5,838 bases of DNA, from NCBI GenBank assembly GCA_022842085.1, contig JALHQF010000033.1, positions 1 to 5,838 on the forward strand, in the 5' to 3' direction. This DNA is from Patescibacteria group bacterium (GTDB taxonomy: Bacteria; Patescibacteriota; UBA1384; CAILIB01). A model generated the notes under the pieces. That model did not search any database, was not told where the DNA came from, and saw nothing but the letters and a program-made list of their open reading frames with translations. Positions 1-5,012 of this stretch are shown here, piece after piece; within the stretch, counting starts at the first letter, position 1, and each line of letters opens with the position of its first letter. The position numbers were made by a program, and so were the translations under genes.

Positions 1-206
1 TCAAGCTCTGGATGCCGTACTGGATGGCCTTTATCGGTACTGAGTACGGGCTCCACGAGCTACCAGAGTGGCCGAATGGATACAAAGAGGGGCAAAACCA
101 CCTCGGTCGCCCTGTTTCCCACGGATGTATTCGACTTGGGGTGGGTGATGCGGCTGAGCTCTACGCCTGGACAGATGTCGGCACTCCGGTAGTGATTGAG
201 CCGTAG
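1..206 (+). CDS. L,D-transpeptidase (YkuD family), C-terminal fragment
   Basis: This is the 3' end of a gene that enters from the left edge; the reading frame is open from base 3 and ends at TAG (204-206). The visible 67 residues contain the YkuD signature Ser-His-Gly-Cys-Ile-Arg-Leu (about 114-134), with the predicted catalytic cysteine codon TGT at 126-128. An upstream His in GLHELP is about 24 residues before that Cys, in the region where the family has a conserved active-site His. The tail DAAELYAWTDVGTPVVIEP matches the usual C-terminal end, where a helix is followed by a strand reading 'GTPVVI'. Family knowledge: these enzymes act outside the membrane and form 3-3 cross-links in peptidoglycan or anchor proteins to it. 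The N-terminal part, including any signal peptide or binding domain, is outside the window. The stop lies one base from the stop of the convergent reductase gene. Confidence 0.93.
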   Translation, partial: KLWMPYWMAFIGTEYGLHELPEWPNGYKEGQNHLGRPVSHGCIRLGVGDAAELYAWTDVGTPVVIEP

Positions 207-207
207 C

Positions 208-1152
208 TCACTTACCCCAATCTACACCGGCTTGCTGGCCAGTAATGTAGGCGTAGGCTGTGAGTGCCGCTGCCGCGCCTTCTCCGGCTGAAATTACCGC
301 CTGCTTAAACGGGCTGTCCGTAATATCGCCAGCAGCAAAGATGCCTGGCTCCGAGGTTTCCATCTTCTTGTTAGTAACCACTTGATTGAGCCGATCAAGC
401 TCGACCTTGCCCTTTACCAGCTCGGTTTGCACAACAAAGCCGATCTCAACGAAGATGCCGTGTACTTCAATCAAGCGCTCACCCTCAGGGGTGGTTACCG
501 CGAGGTGCGTCACCTTGCTACCGTCGCCTTGTACCTCTTTTGAAACTGCCGAGAGCACGAGCTCAACGTTAGGAGTATTCTTGAGCTCATCAATGAGTAC
601 CTGCTCAGCACGGAACTCGTCGCGACGGTGTACCAGGTAGACTTTTTCAGATGTGCGAGCAAGGATCAGCGCGCCTTCAACTGCACTGTTACCACCACCT
701 ACTACGGCCGCCACCTTCTTACGAAACAGGGGCGCATCGCAGGTTACGCAGTAGGAAACACCCTTTCCTGCGTACTCCCATTCGCCCGGAACATCGAGGC
801 TGCGAGGTGTTTTGCCGTAGGCAAGGAGGATGGCTTTGGCCGAAATACTGGTGCCATCGCGCAGAGAAACCGTGAAGTCGCGCTCGCCATTCTTGGTGAA
901 CTCAGACACTTCGGTGCCAACACGCACCTCGGCACCCCACTCCAGAGCTTGCACGTACATTTGGGAAGCAAGATCGGGCCCAGTAATCATGGCGATTGCC
1001 GGGTAGTTCTCTACCGTGGGGGTTGTGGCGATCTGGCCACCAATATCCTTTGTGAGCACCACTGTCTTGAGGGCACGCCTGGCGGCGTACGTTGCGGCAG
1101 CTAGGCCTGCGCAGGCGCCACCAACAATTGCGAGGTCGTACTGTTGAGCCAT
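208..1152 (-). CDS. trxB: Thioredoxin reductase (thioredoxin-disulfide reductase)
   Basis: A complete 314-residue FAD/NADPH pyridine nucleotide-disulfide oxidoreductase of normal TrxB length. Seen in order: an FAD-binding Rossmann loop GGACAGLAA (11-19); GGQIATTPTVENYP (38-51), typical of TrxB; the redox-active motif CVTCD (Cys135, Cys138); an NADPH-binding loop GGGNSAVEGA (152-161); the NADP phosphate-binding motif HRRDEFRA (175-182); and the second FAD motif GIFAAGD (270-276) followed by the conserved QAVISAGEG helix. Known role: it transfers electrons from NADPH through FAD and the Cys pair to thioredoxin in the cytoplasm. The CxxC pair argues against ferredoxin-NADP reductase. The first loop is atypical: the middle Gly of GxGxxG is Ala13, and Cys14 replaces the usual Pro. 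The NADPH loop has Asn for the usual Asp. The ATG start is preceded by a weak AGGG; a promoter-like pair lies just upstream. The stop is TGA. It is transcribed divergently from the pilin operon. Confidence 0.95.
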   Translation of the reverse strand: MAQQYDLAIVGGACAGLAAATYAARRALKTVVLTKDIGGQIATTPTVENYPAIAMITGPDLASQMYVQALEWGAEVRVGTEVSEFTKNGERDFTVSLRDGTSISAKAILLAYGKTPRSLDVPGEWEYAGKGVSYCVTCDAPLFRKKVAAVVGGGNSAVEGALILARTSEKVYLVHRRDEFRAEQVLIDELKNTPNVELVLSAVSKEVQGDGSKVTHLAVTTPEGERLIEVHGIFVEIGFVVQTELVKGKVELDRLNQVVTNKKMETSEPGIFAAGDITDSPFKQAVISAGEGAAAALTAYAYITGQQAGVDWGK

Positions 1153-1158
1153 AGAGCC

Positions 1159-1193
1159 CTAGTGTGCCAGGAGGCATTGCGGGTGTACACTAG
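1159..1193. promoter_or_regulatory. Divergent promoter region with inverted repeat CTAGTGT/ACACTAG
   Basis: The 45 bp between trxB and the pilin operon hold a perfect 7-bp inverted repeat, CTAGTGT (1159-1165) and ACACTAG (1187-1193), separated by 21 bp. Each arm contains a -10-like hexamer pointing outward. For trxB, minus-strand CACACT (1166-1161) is preceded at exactly 17 bp by TGTACA (1189-1184), which matches four of six bases of TTGACA. For the pilin operon, TACACT (1186-1191) has only a poor -35 candidate. Both hexamers lie 6-8 bp from an ATG, so transcripts starting there would be almost leaderless. The GTGTACAC palindrome at 1183-1190 could instead be an operator half or core. All of this is motif reading without expression data. 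Confidence 0.4.
1169..1174 (+). promoter_or_regulatory. Shine-Dalgarno-like AGGAGG
   Basis: A perfect AGGAGG lies 8 nt upstream of an in-frame GTG at 1183 and 23 nt upstream of the ATG at 1198. The spacing is ideal for the GTG and too long for the ATG. If used, the first pilin would begin at GTG 1183 with five extra leader residues. No other gene start in the window has such a sequence, so it is either the true initiation site of the first operon gene or a coincidence. Confidence 0.4.
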
Positions 1194-1197
1194 TTGC

Positions 1198-1734
1198 ATG
1201 CAACGAAAGGGGCTTACGCTTGTCGAAATTAGTGTTGTTGTAGCTCTCATCGGGCTACTGAGTAGCATTGTGTACGTCAGTCACCGTGGTCGTTTGGCAC
1301 GATCCCGTCTTGCCAAGGTGGAGGCACACCTGGCAACCGCCTCTACCGCACTCTTTCAGTTTGCCGCTGATAATGGGTACGTCTACCCACCGGATACGAG
1401 TCGAGCACTACCAACCGGTCTCGAGCCCTACCTAAGCAATACCAACTTTACTACAGAGAGAATTTTCCCCTTCGGTGTGTTTGATTACGACAACTGGACG
1501 ATTGGCGGTCAGAAAGTGTACCAGGTGAGCTACCGCCTCTGCAGCCTCTCCGATCCTGATAGCAGGTGCAGTGACCCCGTGCTCTTTCCTGATTTCGTAA
1601 AGAACAGCGCCATCTACTACTGCATTTCTGGTAACTGTGTTCCCCATGAATCAAGCCCAAACGTGCCGGCCTACTGCGTTACATGTCCCGAAGGGCAGAA
1701 GAACAAGAACCGAGCCCCTCAGCACTGGATCTAA
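1198..1734 (+). CDS. Type IV pilin-like protein (major pilin/GspG-like prepilin)
   Basis: A 178-residue prepilin from ATG 1198. The N-terminus MQRKG|LTLVE is a short basic leader, prepilin peptidase site after Gly5, and Glu10 as the conserved +5 glutamate, followed by a hydrophobic helix (about 11-27) and an amphipathic continuation (RLARSRLAKVEAHL). The segment NGYVYPPD (59-66) and the later FDYDNW (95-100) occur where GspG/PilA-like proteins have their 'YP' and aromatic loops. Six cysteines are paired by spacing: 115/124, 142/147 and 160/163; they could form disulfides outside the cell. Family role: the subunit is inserted in the membrane, processed, and polymerised into a pilus or pseudopilus. 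It is first in a five-gene operon, 2 nt from the next gene. The start is uncertain: GTG 1183 has an ideal AGGAGG, but ATG 1198 gives a leader like those of the neighbouring genes. Assignment to the prepilin superfamily is firm; major versus minor subunit is inferred from position and domain pattern. Confidence 0.88.
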   Translation: MQRKGLTLVEISVVVALIGLLSSIVYVSHRGRLARSRLAKVEAHLATASTALFQFAADNGYVYPPDTSRALPTGLEPYLSNTNFTTERIFPFGVFDYDNWTIGGQKVYQVSYRLCSLSDPDSRCSDPVLFPDFVKNSAIYYCISGNCVPHESSPNVPAYCVTCPEGQKNKNRAPQHWI

Positions 1735-1736
1735 CT

Positions 1737-2579
1737 ATGTTGAAACGCGCATTCACCCTCATTGAGCTCCTCGTTACCATGGCCGTGGTGTCCTTTATTG
1801 CGGCCTTTGCCGTTCCCAGTTTCCAGGTAATTCTCTCTCAGCTTCAATTGAACTCCGCAACTGACGCAACGGCCGACCTCATCCGGCTAGCGCAACAGCG
1901 CACGGTTACTGAGCAGGTGAGCTACGGGGTTACCTTTGCAATAGGTAGCAGTACCGTTACGCTCTTTCGCTACAATACGCCACCCACAGCGAACACTACG
2001 ATTGAAACCTACACGCTTCCAACCAACATCTCAATCACCGATCTCACGGTTAACTCGGCAGATGCACTCAGTTGGTCGGTTCGGTTTACTGCATCTGGCG
2101 CACCGTTCGGAAGTGACAGTGGAGACATTATTCTTACCGACACGATTCGCGGGGTAAGTCGTACGATTCAGGTTCGGCCATCTGGTAGCGTGCTGGCCCT
2201 TGGGGGAGCGAGTCCATCGCCAATCCCAAGTGCGATTGCGTCACCATGTCCAACGCCGCTTCCTTCTCCAATTCCGTCGCCAATACCAAGTCCCGTACCG
2301 TCACCGGTACCAAGTGCCGCTTTGAGCCCTCTTCCTCCACCAGCTGAAGAAATTGCGGAAGAAGCTGGATTTGGGTTGGTTTCCCAGGAGCTTTCCGGTG
2401 TTCGAGTAGAGGGAGGTCCGAGCCCGAGTCCGAGCCCCGTGGTTACCGGTCCTCCATGTGCGGCCACGCCGGTGCCAACTCCTATCGCAAGTCCGTCGCC
2501 ATCGCCCGTTCCCTCCCCAATCCCTAGTCCGGTGCCTTCTCCAAGCCTCACCGCGCCAAGGCCTGTTGCTCCACGCTAA
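1737..2579 (+). CDS. GspH/FimT-like minor pilin with Pro/Ser-rich C-terminal tail
   Basis: A 280-residue prepilin-like protein. MLKRA|FTLIE gives cleavage after Ala5 (Ala instead of Gly at -1) with Glu10 at +5, then a hydrophobic helix to about residue 33. Residues 40-155 form a beta-rich globular region in the GspH/FimT style: a DLIRLAQQRTVTEQ helix, alternating strands, GAPFGSDSG, and a last strand RTIQVRPSGSV (142-152). Residues 159-202 and 228-270 are Pro/Ser repeats (xPSP type), separated by an acidic linker containing AEEIAEEAG; the tail ends TAPRPVAPR. Cys171 and Cys241 are its only cysteines, one near the start of each block. Such a tail is not part of the GspH/FimT family core; it may be an extended stalk, a glycosylation target or a cell-wall-spanning spacer (inference). 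The start at 1737 lies 2 nt after the previous stop, without a Shine-Dalgarno sequence, suggesting translational coupling; upstream in-frame codons add no prepilin signal. Its TAA overlaps the next ATG. Confidence 0.85.
   Translation: MLKRAFTLIELLVTMAVVSFIAAFAVPSFQVILSQLQLNSATDATADLIRLAQQRTVTEQVSYGVTFAIGSSTVTLFRYNTPPTANTTIETYTLPTNISITDLTVNSADALSWSVRFTASGAPFGSDSGDIILTDTIRGVSRTIQVRPSGSVLALGGASPSPIPSAIASPCPTPLPSPIPSPIPSPVPSPVPSAALSPLPPPAEEIAEEAGFGLVSQELSGVRVEGGPSPSPSPVVTGPPCAATPVPTPIASPSPSPVPSPIPSPVPSPSLTAPRPVAPR
2211..2342 (+). repeat. Pro/Ser-rich repeat block 1 (degenerate coding repeat)
   Basis: Encodes residues 159-202 of the GspH-like protein, a run of PSPIPSPV-type tetrapeptides interrupted by ASPCPTP and SAALSPLPPP. 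The DNA is a degenerate array of CCN-TCN/AGT codons with varied third bases and both serine codon families. It therefore looks like an old repeat kept at protein level, not a fresh tandem expansion. Confidence 0.85.
2418..2546 (+). repeat. Pro/Ser-rich repeat block 2 (degenerate coding repeat)
   Basis: Encodes residues 228-270 of the GspH-like protein: PSPSPSP, a central PPCAATPVPTP, then SPSPSPVPSPIPSPVPSPS. It resembles block 1 in unit and in carrying a single Cys near its start, and is separated from it by about 25 non-repetitive residues. The two blocks may come from an internal duplication, though their codons have diverged. Confidence 0.82.
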
Positions 2580-3055
2580 TGCGACGCGGATTCACCTTCG
2601 TTGAAGTTCTTCTAGCACTTGTGCTCTTCCTTGTGGGCATGTTGTCTGCCTTACAGGTGATTCCGGCAAATCGCGATCAGCTTACGCAGAGCGCCGAGCG
2701 CACCCAGGCGGTTTTCCTGGCCCAGGAGGCAATGGAAACCATCTTGGGAGATTTGGGTCACCAGAACGATTTTAATGTCTACAAAGCAGAGGCAGATGCG
2801 CAGAGTGCTACGGTTGCGAATAGTGGTACAGCTGCGGCAACCTGGACCCTCGTGCAGGGGCAGGCCTACCAGCAGGAGGATCCGTTTAGCCGATACAGAG
2901 TAGAGCGGCTCTTCCACTACGTAGCTATGTCAAACCTAGCTCCAGTGGCTACCCAAGGGACAAATAACCCCATGCGCATTCTCGTACGGGTTACCTGGCT
3001 CTGGCGCGGTCAGCCGCAAACCTTCACCCTTCAGAGTATCCACATCTACCAGTGA
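2579..3055 (+). CDS. GspI/PilV-like minor pilin
   Basis: A 158-residue prepilin-like protein. MRRG|FTFVE has a three-residue basic leader before Gly4 and Glu9 at +5, followed by the hydrophobic helix VLLALVLFLVGMLSALQVI. The post-helix segment RTQAVFLAQEAMETIL (41-56) is the characteristic PilV/GspI pattern ('A..LAqeamE.i'). The C-terminal strands MRILVRVTWLWRGQPQTFTL match the 'v.VtW' end of these families. It contains no cysteine, unlike the first, second and fifth operon products. Known role: minor pseudopilins I, J and K (with H) form the tip complex that primes assembly of the filament. The start ATG overlaps the previous stop (TAATG), and its own TGA overlaps the next ATG, so translation is probably coupled. 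No Shine-Dalgarno sequence is visible. The family call rests on the N-terminal and helix patterns and on operon position. Confidence 0.85.
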   Translation: MRRGFTFVEVLLALVLFLVGMLSALQVIPANRDQLTQSAERTQAVFLAQEAMETILGDLGHQNDFNVYKAEADAQSATVANSGTAAATWTLVQGQAYQQEDPFSRYRVERLFHYVAMSNLAPVATQGTNNPMRILVRVTWLWRGQPQTFTLQSIHIYQ

Positions 3056-3609
3056 TGCGTCGTCCAGCCGTTACCCTCGTTGAAGTGCTTGTTGCCGTGG
3101 CGATAGGAGCGATGATTACGGCAATTTCCGTGCAGATTTATGGACAGCTTCGTGTGGCAATTGCACGCGACCAGGGGAAAAACGACGTCGTACAGAATGC
3201 ACGTGTAGCTCTCGACCGTTTAGCGCGCGACCTGCGTCAGGCAAACGAGTTTGTAACGGTCATGCCTGCCGCCTACCTGGCGGGCGATCCACCGGAGTTC
3301 GAGTTTGAAGATGGACACGCCGACGACCTTACCTACCGTCGCTACTACATCGATGGGAGTACGCTGAAGGTGGATACCAAGCAGTACACGTTCTCAACCG
3401 CGCCCAATACACGTGTGCGGTGGAACGTGGTAAATGGCTCCGGGCAGCGCCCTACGGCAACGGTGCTCAGTACGCTCGATGTGGCTGATGGCGTGTACGC
3501 TGTAGAAATGTACGGCACAAATGCTGAGGTAACGATTATCGTTACCACCCGCAACCTAGATGGTCAGGAGTTTAAGCTCCGCACCCGCGCCTACGCACGT
3601 AACCGCTAA
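3055..3609 (+). CDS. GspJ/PilW-like minor pilin
   Basis: A 184-residue prepilin-like protein from ATG 3055, sharing a base with the preceding TGA (TGATG); an in-frame GTG at 3052 would add one residue. MRRPA|VTLVE gives Ala5 at -1, Val at +1 and Glu10 at +5, then a hydrophobic helix to about residue 29. The segment QNARVALDRLARDLRQAN (47-64) is the typical PilW/GspJ amphipathic pattern. The rest is beta-rich (DDLTYRRYYIDGSTLKVDTKQYTF, and C-terminal AEVTIIVTTRNLDGQEFKL) and ends in a basic RAYARNR. No cysteine is present. Family knowledge places it in the pilus or pseudopilus tip complex with the GspI- and GspK-like partners encoded on either side. The next gene starts 3 nt after the TAA. Confidence 0.86.
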   Translation: MRRPAVTLVEVLVAVAIGAMITAISVQIYGQLRVAIARDQGKNDVVQNARVALDRLARDLRQANEFVTVMPAAYLAGDPPEFEFEDGHADDLTYRRYYIDGSTLKVDTKQYTFSTAPNTRVRWNVVNGSGQRPTATVLSTLDVADGVYAVEMYGTNAEVTIIVTTRNLDGQEFKLRTRAYARNR

Positions 3610-3612
3610 GCC

Positions 3613-4917
3613 ATGCGAAACCACCTCAAACGCGCCTTCGTACTGCCAACGGTTCTCGTGCTCCTCGCTGTTGCGGTATTTGCAACCGGAGCACTCGTTA
3701 CCGTTTCCCTTATTGAAGGGCGAGTTTCCGTTTCTCAAGCCGATAGTGTTACCGCGTACTACACCGCCGAAGCTGGCGCCAGGCATGCGCTGCAGCGGCT
3801 CAATACCACTCCTGCGCTACTTACGAAGCTCTCAGCGGGCACGTTGGGACCAAGTGATTCGTACACTATCACCACTCCTACTGGTGCGGGTACAGAGTTT
3901 ACGGTCGATTACACCTCTACTTCGGCAAACAACGCCGAGATCCTCGTTTCAGCAGAGCTGGATACGGGTAAGTACGTGGCTGAGCGAGTCTTGCGACTCA
4001 CCGTGTACTACCTGAGCTCAAGCACAAACCCCCTTACCGACGTAGGCTTACTCGCTGGCGGTGCGATAAATATGAACAATGGTTCTGGGGCGATCCGGAT
4101 TATCGGTGGGGACCTCTTCTCTAACCAGAGCATTGCGCTAAGCAGCACGACGCTCACACTTGATAGCACCGAGTTCATCCGCACTGTTGGTACGTACACT
4201 GCGAACGGATCCACTGTTACTTCCGGCGGTATCCGGGCGAGCAATTACCCTCCCGCCCCAACTGCTATTGGCATTGGTTCGTACCAGTTTGGAAACTACA
4301 GTGGCAACGGCCAGCCACACTGCTCGTGGAACCAGTTTGCTGGGGTAAGTGGGGTACTCTACTGCCACCCCAACAACTTTACAAGTTTGATTAACGACTT
4401 CTTTAGCCGGAACCCTTCGTCTACCACGATGGATTTTAATGCCACTACCGTAGTACTCACTGGAAGCGGCGTCGTGAGTGTTCCAACTGGCAGAACAGTT
4501 GAGATGGGGCACTTGGTGGTGCGGGGAAACCTTACGATAGAAAACCCGGTGCAGTGTAGCCGTGTGCGTGGCCGAACTACCTGTGCTCAGGTTCCATCTG
4601 GAACTCTGCGGGTGGATGAACGAACCGTTCCTACGCCAAACCACAGCGGCATCTTTGTGGAGGGCAGCTGTAGCATGACTGGTGGTGTGGTGGTGGTGTA
4701 CGGAGTACTCTACTGCACTGGAAACACGAATCTCTCAGTACCCTCAGGAAGCTCTCTTACCGTTACCGGCGGTGTGCTCTCAACCCAGGCCGCAACACTG
4801 TCAAACGCGGGCACGCTTCAGGTTACGTACGATCTCACAGCCATTAATACGAGCGGTGTACCAACTACGACAAACGTCGGTGTGGCGGTCGTGACGTACT
4901 GGGAAGAAGAATACTAA
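3613..4917 (+). CDS. GspK/PilX-like minor pilin with large beta-rich C-terminal region
   Basis: A 434-residue protein, last in the operon. The N-terminus MRNHLKRA|FVLPT has a basic leader, Ala8 at the likely cleavage site and no Glu at +5 (Thr13 occupies it, with Pro at +4). Lack of this Glu is the known trait of GspK, the tip subunit. A long hydrophobic helix (about 9-34) precedes ADSVTAYYTAEAGARHALQRL (43-63), the PilX-type 'YY.AEAG...AL..L' signature. From about residue 140 it is rich in Gly, Ser, Thr and Asn with short repeated strands (LVVRGNLTIE, GGVVVVYGVLYCTGN, SLTVTGGVLS), suggesting a beta-helix-like passenger. Six cysteines occur in spaced pairs: 237/251, 315/324 and 353/368. It ends TYWEEEY. 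Family knowledge and context suggest a tip-located subunit; what the passenger binds is unknown. No signal supports independent translation; the gap of 3 nt after the GspJ-like gene suggests coupling. Confidence 0.82.
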   Translation: MRNHLKRAFVLPTVLVLLAVAVFATGALVTVSLIEGRVSVSQADSVTAYYTAEAGARHALQRLNTTPALLTKLSAGTLGPSDSYTITTPTGAGTEFTVDYTSTSANNAEILVSAELDTGKYVAERVLRLTVYYLSSSTNPLTDVGLLAGGAINMNNGSGAIRIIGGDLFSNQSIALSSTTLTLDSTEFIRTVGTYTANGSTVTSGGIRASNYPPAPTAIGIGSYQFGNYSGNGQPHCSWNQFAGVSGVLYCHPNNFTSLINDFFSRNPSSTTMDFNATTVVLTGSGVVSVPTGRTVEMGHLVVRGNLTIENPVQCSRVRGRTTCAQVPSGTLRVDERTVPTPNHSGIFVEGSCSMTGGVVVVYGVLYCTGNTNLSVPSGSSLTVTGGVLSTQAATLSNAGTLQVTYDLTAINTSGVPTTTNVGVAVVTYWEEEY

Positions 4918-4943
4918 TCGGGCAAATGCAAGTCGTCCTCGCC

Positions 4944-5000
4944 TTAGGCTGCGGAGTTTGCAATTGCTTCGATTAGTGCGTAACTGTCCTCGGACTGCAT
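4944..5000 (-). CDS. Possible 18-residue ORF after ruvA (doubtful)
   Basis: On the minus strand an ATG at 5000 opens MQSEDSYALIEAIANSAA, ending at TAA (4946-4944). It is in the same frame as ruvA: after the ruvA TAG come four sense codons and then this ATG. It could be a chance open frame, a remnant of a once longer RuvA C-terminus, or a coupled micropeptide. AGG stands directly against the ATG, which is too close for a ribosome binding site. No homology is recognised. The remaining 4918-5012 sequence shows no convincing intrinsic terminator: only weak dyads such as GCCTTAGGC (4941-4949) and GCAATTGC (4960-4967), with no T-tract. Confidence 0.15.
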   Translation of the reverse strand: MQSEDSYALIEAIANSAA

Positions 5001-5012
5001 CCTGCGGAAGGG

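Noticed and set aside
628..1104. Long plus-strand open frame of 158 codons antisense to trxB
   Set aside because: It lies wholly within trxB, whose motifs are complete; the translation shows no recognisable domain and is a shadow frame.
2211..2546. CRISPR or tandem DNA repeat array
   Set aside because: The repeat is at the protein level (Pro/Ser) with diverged codons inside an intact reading frame; there are no constant repeats with unique spacers.
2168..2551. Gly-rich minus-strand open frame of 127 codons
   Set aside because: The Gly-rich repeats are the reverse complement of the Pro/Ser-coding repeats of the GspH-like gene.
3052..3057. UGA recoding (Gracilibacteria-type code)
   Set aside because: TGA ends trxB and the GspI-like gene exactly at expected C-termini, and no in-frame TGA interrupts any gene, so the standard bacterial code fits.
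3560..4015. Plus-strand open frame of 151 codons overlapping the GspJ- and GspK-like genes
   Set aside because: It is another frame of two well supported genes, with no domain pattern and no start signal.
4138..4644. Minus-strand open frame of 168 codons
   Set aside because: Antisense to the GspK-like gene; its composition mirrors that gene and shows no motif.
1678..4826. Apparent excess of GTTAC pentamers
   Set aside because: By eye 14 of 17 Val-Thr pairs in the pilin genes use GTT-ACN; the excess follows from the frequency of Val-Thr in these beta-rich proteins and from codon choice, so a DNA-level signal is not needed.
4918..5012. Possible intrinsic terminator between the convergent pilin operon and ruvA
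   Set aside because: Only short dyads with tiny loops or weak stems were found, and no T-run on either strand follows them.
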